Source: Collinsella aerofaciens
GTDB taxonomy: Bacteria; Actinomycetota; Coriobacteriia; Coriobacteriales; Coriobacteriaceae
Length of the DNA: 64,000 bases
Direction: 5' to 3'
Assembly (NCBI RefSeq): GCF_015557435.1
Contig: NZ_JADNOH010000099.1
Span: 1 to 64,000, forward strand
Position numbers and translations under genes: made by a program. Below the pieces are notes generated by a model. That model worked only from the letters and a program-made list of their open reading frames with translations. It was not told the origin of the DNA and ran no database searches. Shown here piece after piece: positions 10,850 to 19,071 of this stretch. Within the stretch, counting starts at the first letter, position 1, and every line of letters starts with the position of its first letter.

Positions 10850-11512
10850 CTAGTCCTTAAACAGGTAGCCCACGCCGCGGACGGTGGTGATGTGCGCCGC
10901 AATCTGCGGGCCCACCTTGGAGCGGATACGACGGATGTGCACGTCGACGGTACGCGTGCCGCCGCAATACTCAAAGCCCCACACGCGGTGCAGCAGCACC
11001 TCGCGGCTGTAGGCGCGGTTGGGGTGCGTTGCCAAAAAGCTCAGCAGCGAGTACTCCATCAGCGTCAGATCGATGGGCTCATCGTCGAGCGTCACCTGGT
11101 AGGTAGCCAGGTTGATCTCGAGGTTATCGATGTTGAGCACGTCATCGGCGGTGACGGTCTCCTCCTCGCCCATCAGGCGCTGCGCACGAGCCTTGAGCTC
11201 GTTGGGCGTCGCCGTGGGGCATACGAAGTCGGCATGCGCGTGATTCGGCAGGCGCAGGGTGCCGAGCGCCTCGTCGTCGACAATCACCAGCATGGGAACG
11301 CCGCCGCGATCGTCGAGCCACTTGGCAATCTGATCGATACGGTCGCTGCGGATGCCGTCGGAATCGAGGATCAGCAGGTCAAAGTCGTGCGCCGCAGTCG
11401 GCGAATCGGGGGTGGCAAGGCTCACCTCGACACCCAGGGTGGTCGTCAGGCTGCGGGCAAACTCGTGGAAGCGCGTCGTGCGCGCCATGAACAGGGCACT
11501 CTTTTCGGACAT
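10850..11512 (-). CDS. GlnR-like orphan response regulator (nitrogen regulation)
   Basis: 220 residues with two domains. The N-terminal receiver-like domain is atypical: DLLILDSDG is at the phosphoacceptor place, but the usual acidic pocket and Lys are not evident. The C-terminal OmpR-type winged helix ends VWGFEYCGGTRTVDVHIRR...VRGVGYLF, which closely follows actinobacterial GlnR. GlnR proteins are kinase-less regulators of glnA, amtB and related genes. Two facts support that role: glnA lies 50 bases upstream in the same direction, and a GlnR-box-like sequence precedes glnA. ATG at 11512 follows TTGGAGG by seven bases. Confidence 0.8.
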   Translation of the reverse strand: MSEKSALFMARTTRFHEFARSLTTTLGVEVSLATPDSPTAAHDFDLLILDSDGIRSDRIDQIAKWLDDRGGVPMLVIVDDEALGTLRLPNHAHADFVCPTATPNELKARAQRLMGEEETVTADDVLNIDNLEINLATYQVTLDDEPIDLTLMEYSLLSFLATHPNRAYSREVLLHRVWGFEYCGGTRTVDVHIRRIRSKVGPQIAAHITTVRGVGYLFKD

Positions 11513-11562
11513 ATCGGCCTCCAAGGAAATGAGCTCAATCGTACTGGAACAAGTCAGCGCGA

Positions 11563-12900
11563 TTAGGAGTTCGCCAGGTAGTGCTTGATCTCCCATTCGG
11601 TGATCGTAGACTCAAACTTATGCCACTCGTCGCGCTTCTTTTTGAGGAAGAAGCTGTGGATGTGCTCGCCGAGGGCATCCTTCATAAACTGCGAGTCCTC
11701 AAACACGTCGAGCGCCTCTTTGAGCGAGCGCGGCAGCGGCGTGTAGCCGGCCTCGACCATCTGACGGTCGGTAAGCTTGAGCGTCTCGGCCGTGGCCTCG
11801 GGCGGGAGCTCCAGCTTGCGCTCAATGCCGTCCAGACCAGCCGCCAGCGTGACGGCGTTGACCAGATACGGGTTAGCCATGGGATCGGGACTGCGCAGCT
11901 CGATGCGCGTGGACAGCTGCTTGCCGGGCTTGTAGACCGGGATGCGGACCATGCTCGCGCGGTTGCGCAGGCCCCACGTGGCGTACTGCGGCACGGAGTC
12001 GCCACCGGTGGTGATGCGCTTGTACGAGTTGACGGTGGGGTTGGTGATGGCGCTGATCTCGCGCGCGTGCGCCAGGATGCCGGCCATGTAGTGTTTGGCG
12101 ACGTCGGAGAGATGGTACTTATCGTCGTCCTCGCCCCAAAAGACGTTGTTGCCGTCGTGGTCGAACAGCGATTGGTGCAGGAACATGGCGCTGCCGTCCT
12201 CGCCCGCCAGCGGCTTGGGCATAAAGGAGGCGTGGCAACCGCTCTCGTAGGCCTGCTGCTTAATGATGAGCTTGGCCGTGGTGATGGCGTCGGACATGCT
12301 CAGGGCCTCGGCGTGGCGCAGGCTCATGCCGTGCTGCGAGCGGCCGGCGGCGTGGAAGGTGTACTCCACGGGCACGGACATCTTCTCGAGCGTAAGGACC
12401 GTGTTGCGGCGCAGGTCGCGGGCGGCGTCGCTCACCGAAAGGTCAAAGTAGCCAACGTTGTCGAGCGGCTCGGGCGTGCGCTCGTCGGGGAAGTAGTAAT
12501 ACTCCAGCTCGGCGCCCACGTTGAGCAGGTAGCCGGCCTTCTCGGCCTTGTGGAACATGCGGCGCAGGGCATCGCGCGGGTCGCCGGCGAAAGGCTTGCG
12601 ATCGGGAGTGCACACGTCGCAGAACACGCGGGCGACGCCGTTGTGGCTCGGGCGCCACGGCAGGATCTGGAAGGTCGAGGCATCGGGGAACGCGAGCATG
12701 TCGGCTTCCTCAGGCGTGGCAAAGCCCTCGATGGCCGAGCCGTCAAAGCCAATGCCCTCCTCAAAAGCGACCTCGAGGTCCTCGGGACTGATGGCAAAGT
12801 TCTTGAGGCGACCGAGAATGTCGACAAACCACAGACGAACAAAGCGGATGTCACGTTGCTCTACGGAGCGGAGTACGTAATCGATGTTCTGCTGGTTCAT
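11563..12900 (-). CDS. glnA: Glutamine synthetase, type I
   Basis: 445 residues. It makes glutamine from glutamate, ammonia and ATP. Visible signatures include the beta-grasp start (VRLWFVDILGRLKNFAI), FDGSAIEGF, metal and glutamate site residues (ELEYYYF, FHAAGRSQHGMS) and the ATP site region (NPTVNSYKR). The length matches the shorter GSI-alpha form, and the adenylylation-site Tyr loop of the longer GSI-beta form is not recognisable. The ATG at 12900 follows AAGGGGAGCG. It leads a two-gene unit with the GlnR-like regulator and has a GlnR box upstream. Confidence 0.95.
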   Translation of the reverse strand: MNQQNIDYVLRSVEQRDIRFVRLWFVDILGRLKNFAISPEDLEVAFEEGIGFDGSAIEGFATPEEADMLAFPDASTFQILPWRPSHNGVARVFCDVCTPDRKPFAGDPRDALRRMFHKAEKAGYLLNVGAELEYYYFPDERTPEPLDNVGYFDLSVSDAARDLRRNTVLTLEKMSVPVEYTFHAAGRSQHGMSLRHAEALSMSDAITTAKLIIKQQAYESGCHASFMPKPLAGEDGSAMFLHQSLFDHDGNNVFWGEDDDKYHLSDVAKHYMAGILAHAREISAITNPTVNSYKRITTGGDSVPQYATWGLRNRASMVRIPVYKPGKQLSTRIELRSPDPMANPYLVNAVTLAAGLDGIERKLELPPEATAETLKLTDRQMVEAGYTPLPRSLKEALDVFEDSQFMKDALGEHIHSFFLKKKRDEWHKFESTITEWEIKHYLANS

Positions 12901-12965
12901 GTCGCTCCCCTTTCTTTCGGGCGGGTTTCGACTGTTCTATATCGCAGATACTATCGCAGAAAAAT

Positions 12966-12981
12966 GTTTCCGCAGGGTTAA
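12966..12981 (-). promoter_or_regulatory. GlnR box upstream of glnA
   Basis: On the minus strand the sequence is TTAAC-CCTGCG-GAAAC, which fits the actinobacterial GlnR consensus GTnAC-n6-GAAAC with one mismatch. It lies 66 bases before the glnA start, and a TATAGA-like -10 follows nearer the gene. Confidence 0.55.
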
Positions 12982-13035
12982 AGCGTGTCCGGCGCTCAAA
13001 AAACGTGCGCGAGCAGGCGAGTGCGGGTCGGTGGC

Positions 13036-14058
13036 CTAGCGCGAAGTGGAGGCTCGGGACTCGATGTGGCCGGGGATCTCGATGTGTTTGGGCGCGAGCC
13101 TTGCGGCTTCGCCTACCGTGGTGGTGACGATGTCGATGCGCTCGGATAGGCGCTCGACCACGCGCTCGGCGATCGCCAGAGTGTCCTGCGCGGCTGTGGT
13201 CACACCGCCAAAGAGCACGTGGTTCCAGGGATAGTCATCGAACGTCGCGATCTTAAGGCCTGCCGGCAGCGAGGGGCCAAGCTGGGCCAGCGCCTCGGTC
13301 AGGCGCAAGAAGACCAGGCCGTTGACGGCGATAAGGCCGAGCTTTTTACCCGCATAGCCGCGGATGGTCTCGTCCAGGCGACTGACACCCTCGACACCAC
13401 CGTCCGCCAAGGTGACGACCTCGCCGGCCAGGCCGCGGCGCGAGAGCTCATCGGCAAACGCCTCGGCGCGTTCGCGACGCACGGGGCTGTCGTCGCTTGC
13501 CTCGGTGAGCAGGCACAGGCGCTCGCTGCCCGCAGAGGCCAAGGCGTCTACCAGGCCGGCGACCAGCTCACGGTTGTTGGAGGTCACCAGATCGACACCG
13601 CCGTCGGCAACATCGCGGTCGAGCAACACGACCGGTAGGCGACCCGCAGCCGCGGCGATCGCCGCGTCGTTGCCGCCGCAGGTGTTGACGACCAAGCCGT
13701 CCACGCCCGCATCGATGAGCCTGGTGAGCGACTCGCCCTCCTTGGCAGGGTCGTTGCCGCTGATGGCCGTCATAAGCGAGCAGCCGCGTGCGGCGGCGCT
13801 GGCGGAAAGGCCCTCGAGCATGGCGCTCGAGAACGGGTTGGCGATGTCGGCCAGGATCACGCCGATGAGGTTGGTGCGCGAGCTGCGCAGGTTGCGCGCG
13901 GCGGCACGGGGACGATAGCCGGTGCGCTCGATAACCTCGGCGATGCGGGCGCGAGTCTCCTCGGTCATCTGCCCAGGGCGGTTGTTGAGATAGCGCGAAA
14001 CGGTGGCCGGGCTCACGCCCGCCTCGGCAGCAATGTCCTTGATTCTCATATGCGCCAT
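13036..14058 (-). CDS. LacI family repressor, probable KDG-pathway regulator
   Basis: 340 residues. The N-terminal helix-turn-helix is canonical (IKDIAAEAGVSPATVSRYLN), with the hinge region ARNLRSS. A periplasmic-binding-like sugar sensor domain follows. It is divergent from kdgK-eda, and two copies of a LacI-type palindrome lie between. It therefore probably represses kdgK, eda and the other CGAAACCGATTTCG genes until KDG or a relative binds; the ligand is inferred. The ATG at 14058 (MAHMRIKD) has GAGGGG four bases upstream. The next ATG at 14049 is too far from that site. Confidence 0.85.
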   Translation of the reverse strand: MAHMRIKDIAAEAGVSPATVSRYLNNRPGQMTEETRARIAEVIERTGYRPRAAARNLRSSRTNLIGVILADIANPFSSAMLEGLSASAAARGCSLMTAISGNDPAKEGESLTRLIDAGVDGLVVNTCGGNDAAIAAAAGRLPVVLLDRDVADGGVDLVTSNNRELVAGLVDALASAGSERLCLLTEASDDSPVRRERAEAFADELSRRGLAGEVVTLADGGVEGVSRLDETIRGYAGKKLGLIAVNGLVFLRLTEALAQLGPSLPAGLKIATFDDYPWNHVLFGGVTTAAQDTLAIAERVVERLSERIDIVTTTVGEAARLAPKHIEIPGHIESRASTSR

Positions 14059-14122
14059 AGCGCCCCTCGTTTCCCACTTAACGGCAATCCTTAGCCATTT
14101 AAGCATTTTTTAAAAATCTCGG

Positions 14123-14149
14123 TTGCAAAACGTTGTAGGTGAGTATACT
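14123..14149 (+). promoter_or_regulatory. kdgK promoter
   Basis: TTGCAA (14123-14128) and TATACT (14144-14149) form a plausible sigma-70 promoter with a 15-base spacer. A TTGTAG/CTACAA dyad (14133-14153) overlaps the -10. The repressor site begins 11 bases after the -10, where it would block initiation. Confidence 0.5.
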
Positions 14150-14160
14150 ACAAGCTGAAA

Positions 14161-14188
14161 CGAAACCGATTTCGTAAACCGATTTCGG
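14161..14188. promoter_or_regulatory. Tandem LacI-type operators at kdgK
   Basis: CGAAACCGATTTCG (14161-14174) is followed at once by a second copy of its core, TAAACCGATTTCGG (14175-14188). The 14-mer recurs identically at 20045-20058 and in reverse complement at 19919-19932. The divergent LacI gene is the probable binder. Confidence 0.7.
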
Positions 14189-14191
14189 TAA

Positions 14192-14249
14192 GCGTTGGCA
14201 CGGAGGTGCAAAGATGCACCCTACCGTCTTGGCACCTCCGTGCCAACGC
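14192..14249 (+). ncRNA. Leader element A, copy 1 (conserved-loop hairpin before kdgK)
   Basis: GCGTTGGCACGGAGGTGC (14192-14209) pairs perfectly over 18 bp with 14232-14249. The 22-base loop contains AAGATGCACCCTACCGTCTT. The second copy (20066-20117) has a different stem sequence, also fully paired, but 19 of 22 loop bases are the same. Conserved loop plus covarying stem indicates a functional RNA structure in the kdgK leader. I do not recognise a known riboswitch class. Confidence 0.65.
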
Positions 14250-14291
14250 CATATCAAAGGTGTACGCACAGACAAAAGGAGCTACGCGACC

Positions 14292-15326
14292 ATGGGTAAA
14301 ACGGTTCTTACCTTCGGCGAGATCATGATGAGGCTCTCGCCCAAAGATCACCTGCGTATTGAGCAGGCCACCGAGTTCGACGTCCGCTACGGCGGCGCCG
14401 AGGCCAACACCGCGCTTTCCCTGGCCTATCAGGGCGACAAGGCCGCTTACGTTTCCGTCGTTCCGGCCAACCGCCTGGGCGAGTGCGCCCTGCGCTCGCT
14501 GAAGGTCTACGACGTCGACACCACGCGCGTCGTGCGTCAGGGCGACCGTCTTGGCTCCTATGTGTTTGAGGTCGGTGCCTCGCAGCGCGGCAACGGCTGC
14601 GTCTACGACCGCAAGTACTCCGCCATCAACATGGCCAAGCGCGACGTCTTTGACTGGGACGAGATCCTCAAGGGCATCGACGTCTTCTACTTCTCTGGCG
14701 TGACGCCCGCCGTCTCCGACGAGATGGCTGCCGCCTGCAAGGACGCTCTCACCGCTTGCCGCGCCAAGGGCATCACCACCGTGTGCGACGTTAACTACCG
14801 CGGCAAGATGTGGTCGCCCGAGAAGTCGCAGGCAACCATGAAGGAGCTCCTTCCGCTCGTCGACATCTGCATCGCCAACGACGAGGACGCACCTGCCGGC
14901 CTCGGTATGACCTGCGTCTCCGGCTCCCTTGCCCACGGCATCGAGGAGCGCGACACCTACGTCGAGATGGCCCGTCAGATCTGCGCCGAGTACGGCTGCA
15001 AGAAGGTCGCCTCGGTCGTCCGCAACATCTCCTGCGTCGAGCGCTCCATCTGGATGGGCATGCTCTATGACGCCGAGAGCGGCGAGCACTGGTTCTCCCC
15101 TGCTCACGACGTGCACGTGCTCGAGGGCGTTGCCGCCGGCGACGCTTTCAACGCCGGCCTCGTCCATGCCCTCATCAACGACTTCGACCCGCAGGATGCC
15201 GTCAACTACGCCATCGCGGCCTCGATCCTCAAGCTCACCATCAAGGGTGATTCCAACCTGGTGACCGCCGACGAGATCGCTGCCGTGGCCAACGCCGCCG
15301 ACGGTGGCACCCGCGTCGCCCGTTAA
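14292..15326 (+). CDS. kdgK: 2-keto-3-deoxygluconate kinase (PfkB family)
   Basis: 344 residues of the ribokinase/PfkB family. It begins VLTFGEIMMRLSP, has the substrate-side YGGAEANTALSLA motif, and carries the C-terminal anion-hole motif GVAAGDAFNAGL with the catalytic Asp. It would phosphorylate KDG, the product of both uronate branches in this window, to KDPG. The next gene, eda, encodes the following enzyme. The ATG at 14292 follows AAAAGGAG by ten bases. It sits behind two LacI operators and leader element A. Specificity is inferred from context; other PfkB sugar kinases look similar. Confidence 0.88.
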   Translation: MGKTVLTFGEIMMRLSPKDHLRIEQATEFDVRYGGAEANTALSLAYQGDKAAYVSVVPANRLGECALRSLKVYDVDTTRVVRQGDRLGSYVFEVGASQRGNGCVYDRKYSAINMAKRDVFDWDEILKGIDVFYFSGVTPAVSDEMAAACKDALTACRAKGITTVCDVNYRGKMWSPEKSQATMKELLPLVDICIANDEDAPAGLGMTCVSGSLAHGIEERDTYVEMARQICAEYGCKKVASVVRNISCVERSIWMGMLYDAESGEHWFSPAHDVHVLEGVAAGDAFNAGLVHALINDFDPQDAVNYAIAASILKLTIKGDSNLVTADEIAAVANAADGGTRVAR

Positions 15327-15341
15327 TTCGTTCCCCATTCC

Positions 15342-15381
15342 GCGGGCTGCAGTTTCCCATACCCATACCTCTGCAGCCCGC
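15342..15381 (+). terminator. Intercistronic hairpin between kdgK and eda
   Basis: GCGGGCTGCAG pairs with CTGCAGCCCGC (11 bp) around an 18-base loop. No U-run follows, so it is more likely an mRNA end-protecting or attenuating structure than a full terminator. Confidence 0.45.
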
Positions 15382-15396
15382 TCCCCGATTTCTCCG

Positions 15397-15437
15397 GCCA
15401 GGTAGAACCACTTAGTCCCATTCCGGCTCTGCCTGGC
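15397..15437 (+). ncRNA. Leader element B, copy 1 (before eda)
   Basis: GCCAGGTAGA (15397-15406) pairs with TCTGCCTGGC (15428-15437), 10 bp with one G-U. The loop contains TTAGTCCCATTCCGGC. Copy 2 at 20142-20181 has an unrelated 9-bp stem but the same 16-base loop core. Confidence 0.65.
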
Positions 15438-15450
15438 ATTCCTTCACGAC

Positions 15451-15529
15451 TGGCCTCGTAGCCGGTTCCGAAATTGCTTGTGACCCAAGCAGTGCCTCCG
15501 ATAACCAATCCGGAACCGGCTCATGGCCA
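15451..15529 (+). ncRNA. Leader element C, copy 1 (before eda)
   Basis: Three nested helices. P1 is TGGCC/GGCCA. P2 is GCCGGTTCCG (15461-15470) with CGGAACCGGC (15511-15520). P3 is TGCTTG/CAAGCA with a five-base loop. The 3' strand carries GCAGTGCCTCCGATAACC, identical in copy 2 at 20195-20266, while every helix differs in sequence and remains paired. It lies 52 bases before the eda start. This is riboswitch-like; the ligand is unknown. Confidence 0.65.
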
Positions 15530-15581
15530 ATCTTCTTTAGCAATTACGCGCACTCGCGCGCCGCACATCGAAAGGAACATC

Positions 15582-16223
15582 ATGTTCGATCAGTTCTACA
15601 CCACGCTTGAGTCCCTGGGCATCGTGCCGGTCGTCGTGCTCGACAAGGTCGAGGACGCCGCTCCGCTCGCTCACGCCCTGATGGCCGCCGGCATGAAGTC
15701 CGCCGAGGTCACCTTCCGCACCGCTTGCGCTGCCGAGTGCATCGCCGCTATGGCCGAGGCCGAGCCCGAGATGTGCGTGGGCGCCGGCACCGTCCTGACC
15801 GTCGAGCAGGTTGAGCAGGCCCGTGCCGCCGGCGCTAAGTTCATCGTCTCCCCGGGCTACAACGAGGACGTCGTCAAGCACTGCATCGACATCGACCTGC
15901 CTGTGCTGCCCGGCACCGTGACCCCCTCCGAGGTCACCGCCGCCGTCAACCTGGGCCTCAAGGTCACCAAGTTCTTCCCGGCAGCCCTGTACGGCGGCCT
16001 CAACACCATCAAGGCCCTCGCCGCCCCGTTTGTCGGTCACCGCTTTATGCCCACCGGCGGCGTGAGCACCGCTAACGTCGAGGAGTACCTGAGCTCCTCC
16101 GCCATCATCGCTTGCGGTGGCACTTGGATGGTCAAGCCGGCCCTGTTCGCCGACGGCGACTTCTCCAAGGTCGAGCAGATCGCCCGCGAGGCCATGGACG
16201 TCGTCAAGAAGGTCCGCGGCTAG
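15582..16223 (+). CDS. eda: KDPG aldolase (2-dehydro-3-deoxy-phosphogluconate aldolase)
   Basis: 213 residues, the usual length. Family motifs are visible in order: catalytic Glu region (EVTFRTACA), VGAGTVLTVEQ, KFIVSPGYN, LPGTVTPSE and the Schiff-base Lys in TKFFPA. The enzyme splits KDPG into pyruvate and glyceraldehyde-3-phosphate, the last step of the uronate pathways here. The ATG at 15582 follows GAAAGGAAC. It is separated from kdgK by 255 bases that hold a hairpin and leader elements B and C, so it can be regulated independently of kdgK. A strong terminator follows. Confidence 0.95.
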   Translation: MFDQFYTTLESLGIVPVVVLDKVEDAAPLAHALMAAGMKSAEVTFRTACAAECIAAMAEAEPEMCVGAGTVLTVEQVEQARAAGAKFIVSPGYNEDVVKHCIDIDLPVLPGTVTPSEVTAAVNLGLKVTKFFPAALYGGLNTIKALAAPFVGHRFMPTGGVSTANVEEYLSSSAIIACGGTWMVKPALFADGDFSKVEQIAREAMDVVKKVRG

Positions 16224-16240
16224 GGTTAGCTCTCTATCGT

Positions 16241-16278
16241 GAAAGGGGGCGTGTCCTAGACCTCGCCCCCTTTCTTTT
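16241..16278 (+). terminator. Intrinsic terminator of eda
   Basis: GAAAGGGGGCG pairs with CGCCCCCTTTC (11 bp), followed by TTTT. Confidence 0.85.
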
Positions 16279-16511
16279 AAAGCGGCTCGGAAGCGCGCCG
16301 TTTCCGTCACGAGCAAGAACCAAAACCGTCTTGCATGCTGATAGAACGTGACGGAAGCGACACGCCCCCGAGCCGCTTTGTCTACTCGGCTGGCAGTCGC
16401 GCTCAGCTGAGCCACCTCGACAAAAGCCAGTCCACCAAAACAGCTGCGGCGCCGTCTGGAGGAATGGACCCTTGCTTCCGGTCTTTTCCTCCAAGCGGCG
16501 CCGCAGCTTTT
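16279..16511. repeat. Stacked palindromes in the eda-gntR convergent region
   Basis: AAAGCGGCTCGG (16279-16290) pairs with 16368-16379 and encloses TTCCGTCACG (16302-16311) paired with 16347-16356. A 22-bp nearly perfect hairpin follows, with arms 16443-16464 and 16486-16507. T-runs on both sides make it a probable bidirectional terminator for eda and the GntR gene. No gene lies in 16224-16615. Confidence 0.55.
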
Positions 16512-16535
16512 CATGCCCCGATTGCACCCCCGCAC

Positions 16536-16598
16536 TTGCGGTGAAATACGGACTGTTTACGCCACCAGAGCCGCAAAACAGTCCGTATTTCACCGCAA
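16536..16598. repeat. GCGGTGAAATA palindromic repeat, copy 1
   Basis: TTGCGGTGAAATACGGACTG and three further bases (16536-16558) pair perfectly with 16576-16598. This is the most complete copy of a family with six members in the window. Confidence 0.7.
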
Positions 16599-16615
16599 CT
16601 AAGTAAGGGAACGAG

Positions 16616-17308
16616 TTAGATTGCCGAGTCTTTGGACAGCTCAAAGTAGTCGGGATGCAAGGCGATAACCGGGCCCTGCTCCTCGGGCATTAGATGCAGG
16701 TGCGTCTCTGCCAGGTAGCTCGCCGTGTCGGTATCGCCCTTCTTAATGGCCTCAAGAATCCGGCGATGTTGCCCACGGATCGGCTCCCAGTCCAGATCCT
16801 GCGACACCATACGCAACCAGTTGTATCGCTCGAAATGCGTGTTGACGCTCTTCATCCAATCCCACAACATGTGGCGGCCGGCAATCTCAAAACATGTCTC
16901 ATGAAACAGGTTGTCCAGGTCAAAAAAGCGACGCGTTTCGCTGTGGTCGAGCGACTCGGACTCGGCAAGAATCTGCTCGAGCCGATGCTTTTGCTCGGGC
17001 GTGGCGGCAGAGCAGCATTTAATGAGCACACTTCTCTCGAGTTTCTCGCGCAAGAAACAGGCGTTCTCGGCGCGCTCCATGCTGATTTTTGAGACATAGG
17101 TGCCGCTTTTGGGACGCGTTTCCACCAGCTCTTGCTCGCGCAGGCGCACAAAGGACTCGCGAATGGGCGTGCGCCCGATTCCCGTCTCCTTTTCCAGACC
17201 AATCGCCGAAAGGCGCGTGCCGGGCTTGAGCTCGGCATAGATGATCTTGGAGCGCAATGCGTTGTATGCCTGATCTTGCAGGCTCTGATAATGCTGGTGC
17301 TGTTCCAT
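16616..17308 (-). CDS. GntR family regulator with FCD effector domain
   Basis: 230 residues. The N-terminal winged helix (about 10-75) has the GntR pattern (LRSKIIYAELKPGTRL...IGRTPIRESFVRL). The C-terminal all-helical FCD domain has metal-ligand style His residues (DNLFHETC and AETHLHLM). This FadR subclass includes uronate regulators such as ExuR and UxuR. That fits the location next to kdgK-eda, but the ligand cannot be read from sequence. ATG at 17308 is chosen because GAGGG lies six bases upstream; an earlier ATG at 17350 has no ribosome site. Confidence 0.85.
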   Translation of the reverse strand: MEQHQHYQSLQDQAYNALRSKIIYAELKPGTRLSAIGLEKETGIGRTPIRESFVRLREQELVETRPKSGTYVSKISMERAENACFLREKLERSVLIKCCSAATPEQKHRLEQILAESESLDHSETRRFFDLDNLFHETCFEIAGRHMLWDWMKSVNTHFERYNWLRMVSQDLDWEPIRGQHRRILEAIKKGDTDTASYLAETHLHLMPEEQGPVIALHPDYFELSKDSAI

Positions 17309-17381
17309 AAAGCCCTCGAATGAAGCCCACGGTTTGTCGAATCTCATCACGTAATACTATCGCATCCCCCATCCCCACAGT

Positions 17382-17401
17382 TGCGGTGAAATAGTTCCTG
17401 C
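17382..17401. repeat. GCGGTGAAATA repeat, copy 2 (left arm only)
   Basis: TTGCGGTGAAATAGTTCCTG occurs here without its matching right arm. The IS110 element begins nearby, so the partner arm may have been lost or displaced during rearrangement. Confidence 0.5.
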
Positions 17402-17573
17402 TCGCAGCCTTCAGCAGCAAAACCAGGCAGTCTTTTTGGGACGGGGCTCTTTTAGCTACCCTGGCCCTCAGATCGGCCCCCTTGCCACAAAAGGGGCCGA
17501 TCTACTACGTTAACGCGGATAGCCCCGACCATGCCGAAAAATGAGAAAACAAAACCGACGCTCCTATAAGTTG

Positions 17574-18812
17574 TCAAGAGGCAGTTTGCGGGAGCGCTCC
17601 CTTCAATTCGCACAGGAGCTCGTAATACCTCCTCTCCAGTTTCGTCGACCGCCGTTTCCCCCGCTCCAAGTGCCCGAGTGTGGCTGCGGACAGGCCGAGC
17701 TCCGCGGCGGCCTGCTTCTGAGTCACCCGCATCGCCTTGCGCATCTTCGCGAGCTCGGGCCCTTCCGGCGCGGCGCCGTCGGGGTTCGGGTCCATGAGCA
17801 CGCGGTACACCTCCCGCGCTATGTAGCGCTTCAGGCAGCGGACCGCCTCCCGCCGGGACTTCCCCTCGGAGGTCCGCCTCGCCACGTACCTCCTCGTCCT
17901 CTCGTCGTACGCCATGCGCTTGATCGCGATCTCGTAGAGCGCCCAGTTCGCCTGCCGGTTGCCGCCGCGGTTGAGCCTGTGCCGTTCCGTCTTCCCGCTC
18001 GACGCGGGGATCGGGGAGACGCCGCACAGCATCGAGAACGCCGCCTCGCCCTTCAGCCTGCCGGGGTTGTCGCCGGCGGCCACGACCAGGGCGGCGGCGG
18101 TCGTCGTGCCGCAGCCCTCGACGCCGAGCAGCGCGGGCGCGTTCGCCTCCAGCAGCGCGCGGATGCGCTCGTCGAGGAACTCGACCTGGCTGCGGGCCTC
18201 CTTCCAGACCGTCGCGACGGACCGCAGCGAGGCCAGCACGCTCTCCTCGAGCGCGCTGGCCGCCTTCCTCCCGCGCGCGAGCAGCGGCATGAGGTCCTTC
18301 GGCCGCTCGCGGCCCCTGAACCGCTCCCTCAGGGCGCTCGGGGCCGTCGTGAGCATCGACTTCGCGCAGGCCACGCAGGACGTGGACGTCGCGACGGCCA
18401 GCCTGCGCGCGACGTAGAGCTGGCGCACCGCCTCGACCCAGCCGTCCTGCGACTTCGGCACGGAGCAGCCCCTCCCGGACGCCGCCTTGCGCGCCGCGCG
18501 CTCGGCGTCCAGCGGGTCGCTCTTCCCCTCGCCGGGCCTCACCTTGTCCCTCTTGGGCCTGAGCACCTCGACCACGTTGTACCCGAGCTCCACGAGCCTC
18601 CTCGTCAGCCCGGCCCCGTACGACGCCGTGCCCTCGACGCCGACGACCACGCAGCTCCCCGGGTCGCCTATCGCCTCCGCCAGCCTGTCGTAGCCCTCGG
18701 GGTCGGCCCCGAAGCTCCCGCTCCGGATCTTCCTCCCGAGGCCGTCGAGCAGGCACAGGACATGCACGTCCTTGTGCGTGTCGACGCCCGCGATGACCGT
18801 TTCGCCTTCCAT
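17574..18812 (-). CDS. IS110-family transposase with extra C-terminal HTH domain
   Basis: 412 residues. The N-terminal RuvC-like DEDD domain shows Asp in IAGVDTHKD, Glu in VGVEGTASYG and Asp-Asp in KSDPLDAERAA. The C-terminal Tnp20 domain includes GVEGCGTTTAA and the Ser-containing SSGKTERHRLNRGGNRQAN. After this comes an additional XRE-type helix-turn-helix of about 55 residues (TQKQAAAELGLSAATLGHLE), which ordinary IS110 transposases lack. The enzyme recombines DNA guided by a bridge RNA. ATG at 18812 follows GGGGAG by seven bases. It looks intact. Confidence 0.9.
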   Translation of the reverse strand: MEGETVIAGVDTHKDVHVLCLLDGLGRKIRSGSFGADPEGYDRLAEAIGDPGSCVVVGVEGTASYGAGLTRRLVELGYNVVEVLRPKRDKVRPGEGKSDPLDAERAARKAASGRGCSVPKSQDGWVEAVRQLYVARRLAVATSTSCVACAKSMLTTAPSALRERFRGRERPKDLMPLLARGRKAASALEESVLASLRSVATVWKEARSQVEFLDERIRALLEANAPALLGVEGCGTTTAAALVVAAGDNPGRLKGEAAFSMLCGVSPIPASSGKTERHRLNRGGNRQANWALYEIAIKRMAYDERTRRYVARRTSEGKSRREAVRCLKRYIAREVYRVLMDPNPDGAAPEGPELAKMRKAMRVTQKQAAAELGLSAATLGHLERGKRRSTKLERRYYELLCELKGALPQTAS

Positions 18813-19071
18813 TTTCGCTCCCCTCGGTCTGCCGCCTGCTCCGCGCCCGGGTCTCCCAGACATTGCACTGACGGGAGCGCTACAATCCAATTGGCTTGTC
18901 CGATTGTCCGCGCTCATGCTCCTATTAGGTCATGGCAGGACTCCGGGACGCGGATGCCGGGGCGAGACAGGTCGGATTTGAGGACGGCCGAAGAGGCGTC
19001 AGCAGGTCAGTGGGTCATCGTCCCGGCATTCAGCATCAGGGTAGCGCTGCGACGCGGAAATCGCGCGCCGT

